Source of the DNA: Hetaerina americana
Taxonomy: Eukaryota > Arthropoda > Insecta > Odonata > Calopterygidae
Reading direction: 5' to 3'
DNA: 64,000 bases
Assembly: GCA_022747635.1 (NCBI GenBank)
Contig: JAKTNV010000001.1
Location: 27,817,990-27,881,989 of the forward strand
The notes under the pieces were generated by a model that searched no databases, had not been told where the DNA came from, and saw only the letters and a list, made by a program, of their open reading frames with translations. This document shows, in pieces, positions 35,623 through 48,180 of this stretch; positions within the stretch are counted from its first letter, which is position 1, and each line of letters begins with the position of its first letter. The position numbers and the translations under genes are program-made.

Positions 35623-37599
35623 AAGTGCTTACATTAACTTATTAAATTAAACCATTTTATTACGACACTGCTAACAGCTTACCAAATGTGCATGTTGTCG
35701 TCCAACTAGCTGTTTGAATTATATGTATAAAACACCGTTTATTTTCACGAATTGTAAAAATAAATGTAACGTTTTCTAATGCTATTGAGAATGAGATGTG
35801 GATGAGGATATTATCACCACTTAAATTATATTTTAATTTTCTGAAAGAGTTGGTTAAGGGCTCATATATGCATTATATACATTAAATAACTTAAACATGT
35901 TTTCATAGATTAAAAGTTTATTTAGCTATTGACGAAACCACGTTTTAAGTTTTCGGTTCATGTGTGCGTACTGTCTCTGCCTGTATACAGCACGGAGACT
36001 AGCAGCTGTAGCAAAGTTTAAGACAGTTGTGGTCGTCATTTGATGCTTTTATGGGTATCAGAATATGTCCCCACGGCCTCTAGAATATGACATTCTCATA
36101 GGTGAGCGCTCAAAAACAGACCATAAACGATGCATAATTTTCGATGCATAGTGTTCTCGCTTAGAGCGTTCTGTCAGAAGTGTGAAAGCAAAATTCACAC
36201 ATCTCAGAGCCCCATTGAATTAAGAATAGTACGTACACCTTTCCAATTGACTTCCGAGCCCTAACTTCCCGTTAAAGATTGCCTATGCTAAATCATTTGG
36301 ATAATATATGTGAAAATGAAGTAAATATCAGAAGAAAAATTTAACTAGTGATCTTAAACATATTCCTGGTCAATCTTGTACTTGTCTTCCGTTATATTAA
36401 ATCTTTCAATTCGAAAAGCAGAATACGCCGACGTCTTATCCCACAGTTTAGATTTCAGCATAATGATGCCGAAGTATCCACGGGGAGATGTAATAAGATT
36501 ACGTTCATGCCAAATGGTTAAATGATATACAATAAGAGATGTTTCTCGCAAGATACTTCTGGAAGTTTCGGATGGACTCGATGTCTCCATCATCATCTGA
36601 CCTCTCTTTGGAATTTGCGAACCGCCTGTGCATTTTTGCACTCTTTGCGTCTATTGCTGTTCTATCTCTGTCTATGGGTGACCGAGAACGTGGTGGTTTT
36701 TCTCGGTAGAACAGTGCAAAGTAGGATCTGTGTTTACTGGGTAGTGTCCGGTTCCGCTTCTTGTAATTTCTGGCAGTATTTACTCTTATGTTCCTCTCCT
36801 ATCTCTCGCTATTCTCCTTTGTGTGGCGCGATTTTTGGTGCTCTTAGGCTCTATAGAGGGAGCATAAACATTCAATGCACGGTAAAAGAAAAGAAACTGG
36901 TATTACTCCGACACACTTAATAGGAAATTTACTTTAATCATTTAGGCTATAGGGAAACTAATAATAGTATTTTCTTCAGAAAGAGGTTTAATCATAGATT
37001 TTCAGAAAGTAGAAGAGAGAAAAGCAAATATAATCAGGAGTGTCGATTATTTTCTACACATAATTCTGGAAAAAAATATCTATTTCAATTTACATTAACG
37101 GAACACAATCTTATTACAGTCAACACCATTCCTTCCTTATAAATTTGCTCCTGGGCTTTATTTTGGACAGCTCTGAGGTGGTTTCAAAATAGTAATATTT
37201 GATAGCATTAGAGTTTTATTACATAGTTTTACCATGATAACTTCATAACACCACGAAAGATATTTCTATGTTTTCTATTTTGATTAATACGATTTTCTGG
37301 TGATGAGTATATGGCTCAAAATTAATCAATTAAAAAAATAAACTCATAATCAGTGGAATTTCATATTTTTATCGTCAAAATCATTCATCAAAACATTTCA
37401 TATTAGAAATTGATACGTAATTATTCCCTTTTTTGCAATACTAAAATATTTTTCAAAAATAAAAAGACATTTACATAACACTGTTACAACTTCACAAACA
37501 ACATTAGATCTCCCTTGGGGAACAAAAATTAATCATCCACTAAGTCATCATTTGCACTGCTCTCCATCTTATTGATGTTCCTGAAAACCACTTTAACTG
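35623..37599. other. AT-rich non-coding stretch
   Basis: No assignable gene. Around 36520-36920 both strands carry open stretches of 95-132 codons. The minus-strand reading (RNRTLPSKHRSYFALFYREK) looks basic and protein-like but matches no family I can name; a decayed repeat is possible. Confidence 0.3.
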
Positions 37600-38790
37600 C
37601 GCGCGTATTCAAATTTATTTTTCTGTAGTCGTCACCCTTTCTTTCCCTTTTTTGTATTAGGAACTAATACTGATCAGACGAAGCCTTCCGACCAAATTCC
37701 TCCCATGCAAATTCCACGAATTAATCTATGAAAGCTCTTCCTCCCTCATTTTCCTAAACCTTTAAGTAATTTCACGGGAACGTTGCCTACCCCCATGGTC
37801 TTGTTTGATTCCAATATCCTTAATGCCCTTTATATCTCGTCATCGAGTCGGCCTGGACCTAAAATCTAACCTTGTCTAACCTTGATGGCAATGTCTTTAC
37901 GATATAGTTCTTCTATTATTTAACGTTATATCTCCTTTTACCCAACCCTCAATTTATGGTCATCCGTTTCCTTTCTCCTATCTATCCTCTGAATAATCTT
38001 GCCCGTAATCCATGGTTTTCTTTTCCAATTTATTGCTCCTTTAGTTTTGTTTGCGGCTTTCCAAATCCGTATTTTTATTTGTTTCCTTTTTTCCTCCAGC
38101 ACCCAGCTCCCTGTCCTCACTCATAGTTCTCTCTAAAGCCTGCTGATACTCCTTTCTTGTCGTTCCGGTTAGTGCCTTCAAATTTCAATCTCTCTACCAT
38201 CCTCTCTGTTTTATCTTTTCGAATCGGACGCTACACTTCGTAGGCTGCAAATTAGGGTCTCATTCCGTATCCGCTATCGGGTACGGAATTAGACCCTACG
38301 GAAACTGCGATTAATCACGTTGATAATCTTGCCATAATTGCCTCCATGAACACCCGCCAATATGTCCTCTAACTGACCGCGTATCGTATCGGCCTGTTCC
38401 TCCCCATGATTGCTTGGTGTCAGGTATTCCTGAACAATGACCAAGTTTGTCGTTCCCGGTTTTACTTCTAATAATAGTTTCCTCTCCGTTTCTCGTTCTA
38501 TGTTCACTACGCTTTTGCCCACACTTTATTTCTATATTTTTCTAACCCTCGCTGGTTTTCGTTCCCTCCGCTGTACATTACCCTGTGGCTATTACTCCAG
38601 TAATGCATTGCTGTCCTTCCATCTCACCTCCCACAGGGCTAAAGCATCTGTATTTCCTCTCTCTATCTCTTGGTTTATACTCTCTAATTCTCCTGCCAAT
38701 TATCCTTACATTACACGTTCCTATTCTAACTAATTCGATCGTTTTCCCAGTCTTCTGTGTTGCTACCGTTGCTTAAGCTTTGCAAGGAGT
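37600..38790 (-). mobile_element. non-LTR retrotransposon, endonuclease to early RT (degenerate)
   Basis: On the minus strand the fragment begins with the AP-endonuclease start (RIGTCNVR near 38730). EN sequence follows (WKG-like segment near 38610; KLLLEVKPGTTNLVIVQEYL then HGEEQADTIRGQLEDI at about 38455-38340). After an inverted repeat at 38253-38298 come the linker (KIRIWKAANKTKGAINWKRK, then PWITGKIIQRIDRRK at 38070-37960) and early RT segments (ILGPGRLDDEI, KLLKGLGK, VLIPNTKKGKKGDDY down to about 37610). The EN catalytic C-terminal half is missing and several frameshifts are present. It is non-functional and lies opposite to the + strand 3' ends elsewhere. Confidence 0.75.
38253..38298. 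repeat. 20-bp inverted repeat (18/20) inside LINE fragment
   Basis: Arms 38253-38272 and 38279-38298 match at 18 of 20 positions around the 6-base loop GCTATC. The repeat sits where the LINE endonuclease domain breaks off, so it may mark a small insertion or a deletion junction. Confidence 0.85.
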
Positions 38791-38910
38791 CGTACGATGA
38801 CGACCGCGGGATCCTTGCCCCCCCCCGCTGATGCGGACTACACAGCGGATTGGGCCGAGTCTTCTCGTTGCCAGGGCTCATTTTCTTTATTATTCCCATC
38901 ATTCAATTTC

Positions 38911-39165
38911 AGGGATAATTAATTGAGTTGGCTTCCCGTTGCCTTCATCAATAGTGTTTTTATCGTGACATCATCACTCAATGGCCGCCCCACTGGGGTC
39001 AAAAGCCTTGGACCAACTTTTTTCAGGCTCCTTATCTTCGTCCTATGGATGTACCTACCAAAACAAAGACATTGCTCCCGCCAGCACAGCTCTTGGGGTC
39101 ATCAGAACGCGCAAGCCCTTCCACCACGTCAAGGTTGTAGTCAATGCCTTAATAATACATTTCTT
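38911..39165 (-). mobile_element. dispersed repeat, SINE-like (copy A)
   Basis: Shares the TCCCGTTGCCTTC and CAATAGTGTTTTTA blocks with 49441-49560. Its right end, read on the minus strand, resembles a tRNA head with a degenerate B box (GCGTTCTGATGACCC). Boundaries are approximate. Confidence 0.5.
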
Positions 39166-41619
39166 AATATGTAGAATAGTTTAAAATCAAAGATATGCAT
39201 TATTCTTTAAAATGCACAATATTGGCTGTTTATTGATTCAAGCACTATTAGTCCAAATCATCAGCATGTGTAGCGTAAGAATTGTCACACATGATTATGG
39301 AAATGACTGAGGAAACATTAAACGACGCTTCAACCTGATATCACTAAATAGTGCAGCAATTTAGCATTCAAGCTAAGAAACTACCAGTAAAAGAGAAGGT
39401 AAAAACAATCTTGCACTTTTGGCATTACAAATAGAGATTGTGATAAGTGTCCATTATGTCGCGATATACAATTTATGCTCGGACATGCTTGTGGTCTCGT
39501 TTTAATGCCGAATGTAAAAGCAGCGGGACGGGATCCGATGGTTGCTATGACCTCATGCATTGTTATTTTGGCATTTAATCGAGCCTGTACTTAACTAATC
39601 GTTGAATAGAATTAACTCTAATATTGATAATTTAGTGCAAGGCTGTAATAACTGGCTGGATGCACTGATTTCACCGGGTTCAAAGAACATGGTCATTTTT
39701 TTCCTGTCGATAGATTGACAGAAATGTTTATGGTCAACATATTTGAGATTGTGCAAAATCTTAATGGCGGAGTCATGTAACGTTGGTTGGAACGGAAGTA
39801 AGAATAAAATGATATCAAGTAGCACTCTTTTCGAAACCACAGGTGTTTTTCCAAGATAAAAAATCAATTGGATGCGGGAAATAGGACTACTATTATTCTG
39901 AATTTTGGTAAATGATTCTATAAGTAGTCTTTGAAATAATCAATTAACCACTGGCTCTATTTTAAGGTAAGGCCAGCGTTTTAACGATTAGTTTTTAAGG
40001 GAGAGATCATTACATGAAAAGAAAGGCGTAGGATGTGAACGCGAGAAATTGGACGGGCTTCCGTCATGAAACTGACACTCCAATTAAATCCTTTCGTATT
40101 CGCACCAGTGGAATTTTAGTTGACCATGGTCTGGCTGTACACCCGGATAAAAGAAGAATCGATTGAGGAAAAAACGAGTATTTCAATATTTATTCAATTC
40201 CATTATACCATTTACATCATTTTCTATTTTGGTGATAAAGTGGGAAATCTTAATTATCTCATTAATAATGCCTTCGCGTCACTTGCAATCCATTCAAAAA
40301 TATTCCCTCATTCCCTCAATTCCTAAAATCTAAAATTGCAGGTATATAATTATTAAAACCCCAACAAAGTTATTTCTATTTTATGTCAAAATTTAATTAC
40401 ACAGATGCAATTTGGTACATTATTATCCCAAATGTTATATGCGAAAGAAAGACGGGTAGGATGGAATTATCGAATTGTGCTCAAAAGAGGAAAATATACA
40501 AAATAAACTCACTGTAAAAGAAGCTTCCATATAAACGACAATCCGTGGGCGACGCTATTACGAAATTGAGCGAATTAAACGGAAGATCAAATCCTTTTAG
40601 CTTGCGCTCCTCACAATAAGCACAAAAAGTTAAAGACAGCTCGTTAAAATAGGTAGGTGGTAGTGGTCGTAACAGTATGAAAGCGACCAGTTAACGTGTA
40701 GATATGGTGCTCAGATTACCTTTCTTTTTCAGCTCAGAAAAGTTGCTGTTGGATGAAACTTGAGCCACGGCTGGAATAATTACACCGGGAAAGAAACAGG
40801 GAATGACTAGGTATCCTATCGCACCCATTTATAATCGAAGTGGCCAAGTTACATTTTGAATCAACCTCCTATTCATTTCTTTACTATTTTTAACTCATTC
40901 TTATAGGAGCATTAGTCATCATTCTCAAATGTAGAGCCAAGAGATTACTGCTCCATCCCATTGGTGCAGCTCGATTCCTATGTAATGCGATCCCAATCCT
41001 TCGCGGATTAAATAACGGTCGATAGATTTACAAGAATTTTAAGTATACCAGATAACATTATCTAACAGCATCATATCTGGTTCCTTATTGAGGTGTATGT
41101 TATACAATACTATCTCTCTTCTAAATGCCAAAAATACATTTTTTATTGTCGTCTTAAAATTTGACTGCAGTATAAAGCTGTAAGAATATATTTACATGGG
41201 CCGTAATTAATGCCACGACCATATAAGTGACTAAATCGACTATTCGAGTATTCACGTCGAATAAAGAGAAACATTTTCAGAGCATGAAGTATTTCATGGA
41301 ATTATTTATTAACCAAATACTTAGGGAAACGACAATCAAAGAAGTTATGCATATATTTGAGGAGCATTATTATTGCAACCTCATCGTGAAGAAGGGCTTT
41401 AATAATAATTTCACAGCGTTTTAAACTCATAGACCTGTGTGAATATGTAGCACCATATCCATAATGATGCAATTATGTGAAAAAATTATTATTTGATACT
41501 CATTTTTATTTCTTCTATTATAAAAAAATGATATTTTACTTGAAAATACTATGGGTTGCATATACAGGTACATTCAGACTAATTTACATCTCAGTGAAAT
41601 ATAGCGTCTCCTTGGGCTT
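39166..41619. other. AT-rich non-coding stretch
   Basis: No gene, RNA or repeat recognised on either strand. Confidence 0.4.
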
Positions 41620-42060
41620 CTAGAAGTAAGAGGGCTTTTCAATAAAGAATGATCGTATTAATTTTAAACAAAGCACCTGCAACCTTACGAATTTGGATGG
41701 TCTTTCTGAAAGAAGTTCCCGTTGATTGCATTGCACTTGTCTCACCTTGTTTCAGTCTTTGAAGATATGTCGGAAGCCATGTTTTGATAGGTTCTTCAAA
41801 ATCGCTTCAGCAGTCGTCACCTCTACTTCAGTCAGAGTCACCCTTTCCATGAATGTGTGTTACTTTAAATTGGAGGACAGGACAGGAAAAAGTCACATAT
41901 GGACGTTTTCCGGACTATAGAAAGGATTAAGAACACAGGCCACAATGACTTTTGTGAGACATGCAGCAAGAACCTTAGCAATGCTCAGGCGTGCATTAAT
42001 CTAGCCTGTTGCTGCGTAATGTGGTATTGTACGATTGATATGGCCTTGTGAATCAGTACA
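41620..42060 (-). mobile_element. possible heavily decayed Tc1/mariner C-terminus
   Basis: Minus-strand frames contain AEAILKNLSKHGFRHIFKDW (near 41800-41740), similar to the C-terminal region of mariner transposases before the final W-x-x-C-x-GDYFE segment. GGGCTTTTCAATAAAG near 41631 could be a terminal repeat. No catalytic motif is legible, so this is tentative. Confidence 0.3.
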
Positions 42061-42681
42061 CCCCTACCTGTATAATCTCTTTACAGCTGTACGCGCTGTT
42101 ACAGCATGCTCATACCTTCCCCTGATGTCCAAAAAGTGATTTGACCATAACTTTCCTACCACTATTAGGTCTTTGGGCTGCACTATAGGCAATATTGTTC
42201 TTGTGGCGGGGGATATTTGAAATATAGCAAACCAATGACAGGGTATATATTTTTTATTGGTCTGAGTCATATTTAAAAAACACAAAGAAGGAGGCCATTT
42301 TCTGAATACTATGTGTAGGGCTTCTTTGAAAGGCGGACACACCCGCAATAATACGAGAGATGTACGTAATTAAATGGACGTGGTTGCCCATGATAAAAAC
42401 TTGAGTGCCACCGCAACATCAGATGTAACTGGGAAAAAGCATCAACATAATATTTTCAGTGTCATCCTGAAGAATCTTCCGTTTTTGATTCACTTAGTTA
42501 TAACAAATAGATTGATTTAAAATGAGGAATGTACATTATTTATCTTTAATTTAACCCTTCATCGACTCGTAAAGCGTATTACCAAGTCTCCTGGAATGGG
42601 AGGCCAAGAAGTTTCAGAGACAGAGCTGAGTTAAAAGCAATTACAATATCCACTTGATGTTCTTGCGGCAATGAGGGAATA
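42061..42681. other. AT-rich non-coding stretch
   Basis: No confident feature. It ends in the TA target site (42680-42681) of the next mariner. Confidence 0.35.
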
Positions 42682-43570
42682 CAAGGTCTGTATAAAAAGT
42701 ACCGGAAACAAAAGTTTTCTGACGTACCTGCACGTTGCAGCGCGCAAGCTCGATGATAGGTGGTCTGACCTTCAACGCGCGCCAAGCGCCAAACGCCTGC
42801 GAGCGTTCGTTCAGGCTAGATCCGATTTTTGATTGACCCCTCTTGATTTGACTGATTCGGCGCAAGCGCAAAATGCAGCGAACGATTTGACAGTGGTACG
42901 CCATTAACTTTGTGTTGGACTGAGGAAATCATAAACAGAGACGTTGGGCATGAATCACCAAGTGTTCAGGGATGAATGTGTGTCACTAACTTCAGTTTTT
43001 AAGTGGAACAAGCTCTTCAAAGATGGCCAAAAGTGTGGATGACAAGCCCCGCTCTGGATGGCCGTCGACGTCAAGAACTGACGAAAACGTGCAACGTGTG
43101 CACGAAGTGCTGAATTCAGACCGTCAGTTTAGTGTGCGCATGATCACAGATCGTATTGACATTTATATGATGACAGTGCACACCATTATCACTGAAATGA
43201 TGATAGACGTCATGATAGACGAATAAGAGTATAGCCAAGTGTCTGCTTGCGAAAACCTGCAAAGACATTACGACGAATCCCCAACCTACTAACAGTCCCG
43301 ACTTTAACCCAGCAGACTATTTCCTATTCCCAAAAGTGAAATCCTCCCTCAACGGACACCACCATGGGACTCTCTAATGGCCATCGAAGAAGCTCGTACG
43401 CATCTCCTCCAGAAGGACCTTTCGGAATCCATCTACTAGGGAGCCTTCCAGACGTAGAAAAGCCACTGGTTAAAGTTTGTGGGCTCAAGGAATGTAATTT
43501 GAAGAATTTTGAGGCATTGTAGCACTACCTGAAATGAATCTATTATTCCGAAACTTTTCCCGATCCTTTA
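42682..43570 (+). mobile_element. internally deleted mariner element
   Basis: CAAGGTCTGTATAAAAAGTA at 42682 follows a TA. An imperfect inverted copy (AAACTTTTCCCGATCCTTTA) lies at 43551-43570. Between them frames read VDDKPRSGWPSTSRTDENVQ then RQFSVRMITDRIDIYMMTVH (N-terminal HTH region, open as 67 codons at 43023-43226). After a stop and frameshift comes PTNSPDFNPADYFLFPKVK, the third-aspartate motif. The first and second catalytic aspartates are deleted. At about 890 bp it is a non-autonomous derivative. Its end sequence resembles those at 22186 and 50589. Confidence 0.85.
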
Positions 43571-44924
43571 TATGCAAAACTTGTGATTAAAATTTCGCGT
43601 ATCGTAATCAGAAAATAATGGTAAAATTAATAAAACAACTTGAAGCAAATAGATTCAAGTATTTTTCAGCGCAAAAACCTTGATTACCACACACATTCTA
43701 GTGCACTAACAGGTTACATGAAAACCTTTATGGGATTCTTCCTCTTTATTCACGTCGCTAATATCATAGCCTACGCCCACGTGACGCTTTTTGGAGTATT
43801 TCGTTTATGTAGATAAAATGAGCTCTTCTTGAGCACAATTTGAAAATTTCTGTGAAAATTAAAAAAAAAATCCTGCTACATAAATTCTAAATCTCATTCT
43901 AAAACCGGCTGTAAGAGACACGTTCTCATATTGACTCTAGACGTGTTTTTAGGGAACATGTTCCGAGGTTTTAACATACATATTATAACAATAAATGTAA
44001 CAATAAAAAATGTAATAAAATATTTTACGACAATTGTGACACCTTTTACCACTCTTTTGGTGGGGAGCCAGTGTTTACAACACCCAGAGGCGTTCAAAAT
44101 AATAAATTGGGAACTTCCCGCAGCTTCTTCTTCTTCAACTCTACGACCTGCGTTCTCGGCAGGATTGATTTATTCCCATTCAGGACTTAAAGATGCCGGG
44201 AGGGACTTAAAACTCTCATACAACTGTATCTTCGTTGAAATGTGATTTTTCTTTTGGAAATTTCTCACTTGGTGGCGTATTTTACTCGGGTGATTATAAA
44301 GTAATCAATGTTACCTCTTTGCAGTTATATTTAGTATTTGTTTAGAGACACTTTACACAGAAAACGACTCAGATGTACCACATTAATACTTAGTGTTAAT
44401 ATTAAATAACAGTAGTGCCTGCGAATTATTGCCGGCGTTCTCGGTGGACGGGATGCCTGCTCCTTAATTTGGACCTGATAGAAGGCCACTTCCCTTTTTG
44501 TAATGCTATCTAATTTTTTAAAACCACTTTGTTGTTCAAAAGGGCCAAGAAAACGTCGCAGGTGACAATTTTGACGCAGTCGTCATGTTTCTTTCGCGAA
44601 ATACTTATTTGTAGGCTTTTTTCGAATGAATTCAAATTCATCATTTTGATTAACACTTTCTCAATGTTGTTTTTTTCGTATTTATTACTTAACTCTCCTT
44701 GGTGAGTGGCAAAAATTTTGCTATTAACTCCGCTATGCATTTACAAATGTCTCCAGTGTTCTCACAAGGACGCAGAGTGTATATTTCCGCTTGAAAATTT
44801 GTTCTAGTCTTTTTCTTACATCGTCCCTTTACTTTTCTCTAATAGCTAAATTATTTTAATTATTTGTTTTGTCAAGGGATTACCATCATAGCATAGCGTA
44901 TTACAGGACCCGTGTGACGGGTAT
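43571..44924. other. AT-rich non-coding stretch
   Basis: No element or gene recognised. The open stretches at 43894-44245 overlap on both strands without family resemblance. Confidence 0.4.
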
Positions 44925-45745
44925 TGTATCAAAATTAGTCGGACAAAAACAAAGGTATTGAGTTTCAAAAGAAATAGCCCGGCTAAGATAATCATAATAG
45001 TTGGGAGACTCAAAATAGAACAGGTAAAAACATTTCGCCTATTTGGGAAGTATTTTGGATGGGGTGGTCAAAGTGGTGGGAACATAAAAGAAGAATCGCA
45101 TTAGGTAAAGAAGTTTTTACTGAGAGGAGGAGTTGGCGGCGGGTACTTTAATTAAAGATGTAAAGGAAAGACCAACGAAAACTTTAGTATATGGCGTAGT
45201 TTTGTATTCCTCGGAAACTTGGTCATTGAGCTCAACTGCGCTAGGCGAGAGGAATGTTATATAGGTAATAACCACAAATTGTACTGAGCACTTATTTTAT
45301 TTCATCCAACGCGTTTTAACGTCTGGAAGTTATCATCTGGCATAAACTCAAGTTTATACTTAATGATGACGCCTAGGCGTTAAAACGACGTGCATGTAAT
45401 AAAATAAGCGACTTCACAACTTGCAGTTCTGTTGAGGCATGAGGAAAAGCACTTCATGAATTGAGTGTGGTGAAGAACGTAAAAATGTAAATGGGTGCAG
45501 ATGAAAACAAACGAAGATGTGTTAGGCGTTATGGAGAAGAGAAAATAGGGTTGGGGTAATTCGAAGTAGGGAGGACCAGTGAACGCAGGGGGTAACAATG
45601 GAATGCCGAGGACTATAATAGAAGAGAGAATGCTCCGGAATAGAGGTAGAGAAGGAAAAAATAGGCATTTTGGATGGGATTAAGGGAGGTAGATAGTATT
45701 TAAAGCCAAAGAGTTCTGCAATATTAAGTAGGTAGCATAAGAATA
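44925..45745 (+). mobile_element. non-LTR retrotransposon C-terminal part, split by a fold-back insertion
   Basis: Before the insertion the frames read SRTKTKVLSF, IEQVKTFRLFGKYFG, KRRIALGKEVF and VVLYSSETWSLSS, the post-RT segments of the LINE family. After it they read KTNEDVLGVM and GMPRTIIEERMLRNRGREGKN. The reading resumes directly across 45273-45423, showing the fold-back element landed in the copy. Multiple stops make it inactive. Confidence 0.7.
45273..45423. mobile_element. fold-back element inserted in LINE, with 9-bp target duplication
   Basis: Arms at about 45288-45333 and 45363-45409 are reverse complements at most positions (CTTATTTTATT at the outside and CGTTTTAACG inside). 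CACAAATTG (45273-45281) and CACAACTTG (45415-45423) form a direct repeat with one mismatch around it. There is no coding capacity. Similar in design to the element at 35261-35422, but arm sequences differ. Confidence 0.65.
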
Positions 45746-47759
45746 TTCTGTACCTTTTTAGTCAAGGCATAGAAGTAAAGTGGTGCGTATTGTCTGGCCC
45801 TATCAAAACTCTAGCCCAATAAAATCCTGCAAAAATCTGTAGATGAATCAGACGGAACAGGTAAGGGTAATGGAGGGAGAATGGGAATGGGTATTGATAG
45901 ACACGGGAATTAGAATTACCCCATATCGCCGGTACTTTTCTTTGCTTGTATTCATGCTGACGAAAATTTAATGGTGGCTTGGGGAATATTTTAGCTTGGT
46001 ATAAAAGTGAGATAAAAGTGTAATGAGATGAATATGGTATTTAGGTTTTCAGATGATCAAGCAGGAATTAGACATTTAAGAGATTGCATTAACTGTATAA
46101 TTATGTACAGGAGCAATGCGAGAAATATAGTATGAAGATAAAAGGAACCCTCTAGAATTGTAACTTAGAACTGAGTGACTGTTTACTCTTAATTTGCAAT
46201 TTTACTAAGTTTTTATTTTCCAGTCCATTTTTTTACGTTTTGAAAACGGGGTATTTTAGACCTCCATCGTGATTTTGGTTAGGGATGGGGGTTCAAATGA
46301 TTTATCTGGAAATGAAATATTTTGTAATAAATGGTACAAATAAGAAATGAAAATAATTTTTATATGAAAATGTATATGTGCATAGCACATTCACGTGTTT
46401 TTAGGGCATTATTTCGAAAAATTAGAAATATGAACTTTTTCTAGGAAAAATATAAAAAAAATAAATACAGACATAAGGTAAAAATTAATAATGCTGATGG
46501 TTACAATGTACAAAGTGACGTATCCGTTGAGGTCTGTTGACATATAAGTGTTTATATACGGCCATTTATACGAAGGAGTACTTTCATAGGCATACAGACA
46601 ATTATGGATTATATTTTTCAATGGATTAAATATTTGAAATGATCCGAAAAATAAGCAACTAAACTCAACCTGCGTACGTAATTTAGAGTGAAGATGTCTT
46701 GACTTTGTATAATTAACATTTAATTTAAACTCGTAGGAATAACTCATTTGTTAAACGACTACACTTTTTTTAATTTCTGGCAATTCTATGAGCAACTTAA
46801 TGGTCAAATTGTAATGGAAAAATATATGGGCATTAATTTTATACTGATGTTGTTTCTAGGAATATTTTTAAGCAATTTAAGTACAAAGTTACACCAATTA
46901 CACCACAAAATACAAAGTTACACCAAAATGACGCCATCTTAGTCATAAAAATTGTCGACTTTGCGGGAATAAGAACTTCGTTCGGAGTTTTATATGCATG
47001 TTTTATATTTACTTGTATTACAAGTAGTAAATAATAGGATTCGTGCCTAGTGAAGCTATTTGAACTACTTGATAGGGGTGGGTAAATTAAAGAACGTGTA
47101 AATTAGGGAGATTAAAATTAGTAGAAAACCTTAGACCTACACGTATAATTATAGTAAAAACACAGACATTTGGCTCTGAGAGTCCTTATACTTGACCACC
47201 GTACTGATTCATGCCGACAAAATATTTGTATTCTGTTCTCGTCCAAAAATATAAAACTTACAAGCGAGGTATGTGAATCACAGAAATCTCTATAAATTGT
47301 TCACATATTAAGTGAAGGTGAATGAATAAATACAACCGGAAATTTGATAATTCAGTGAAATATAGAATCATTAATTTTAAATCTCCAAGTCTTTTCTGGC
47401 AATACCTAGTTCTTCCGTTACGCCAGGGAGCGAACCGTTTCTGAGCTTCATGAGATAAAATACGTGAGGATTATGCTAACTATGTGATTCCAGCTAATTA
47501 TAATATACATATGTTAAGAAGTTAGCTCTATTCAACCTCACTTTCAGCAGCTATACTTGAGGGTTGTGGTGAAAAGAACATCTCATATAATGGTGTATTG
47601 GTTCACTAGCAGGGAAGCGAATTTCACTTTCGTGTATTAGTCCGCATTGCGGGATAATGTAGATGCTTGCCATTGACATCCAGCGAGGCGGTGATTAGGT
47701 CAATAAGGCGAGGAAGTTACAGCCACGGATCGTTGATCGATCACCGCTGTCCGAAAGCC
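45746..47759. other. AT-rich non-coding stretch
   Basis: Nothing coding recognised. TACAAAGTTACACCA occurs twice (46882 and 46911), a small local duplication. Confidence 0.4.
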
Positions 47760-48180
47760 AGCGCATAATTTCGAAGTCATCGGCAACGTCGTTTCTGGGG
47801 AATGGTTTTCTCCGAACTGTCCATGGAAAGGGTAGACGTGTTGGTAGTTTCACCCGCTGTCATAGTTTCGTCTGCTGTCGAAGTTTCTCTGGTATAACCG
47901 AATCGCCGCCATGAATTATGCATGGCACCGAGTTCATGGCTGGCATTCACCTCTGCGCCCGCATTCACAATCCGCAGAGAAGAGGAGCATGCATGGTCGG
48001 AGTTTGGTTTCGGAGAGAGAGTAGAACTCCCCAGAGATGCAGGAGGGAGTGGGAAGTGAGTAGGGGAAGGTGGAGTTTCGCTCCAGAGGATGACGGAGGA
48101 AGAGAGAGGGAAGACCGGGCGATGCATGTAGTTCCAAACCTTCACCCCCTTTCCATTTACCCACATTGTTCACCTTGATC
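47760..48180. other. GC-richer patch with open frames on both strands
   Basis: CpG-containing and G/A-rich on the + strand. Open frames of 86 (+), 129 (-) and 79 (-) codons overlap. The minus 129-codon one starts within sequence rich in Ser, Pro and Thr and shows no domain. No splice pair fits convincingly. Could be regulatory. Confidence 0.3.
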
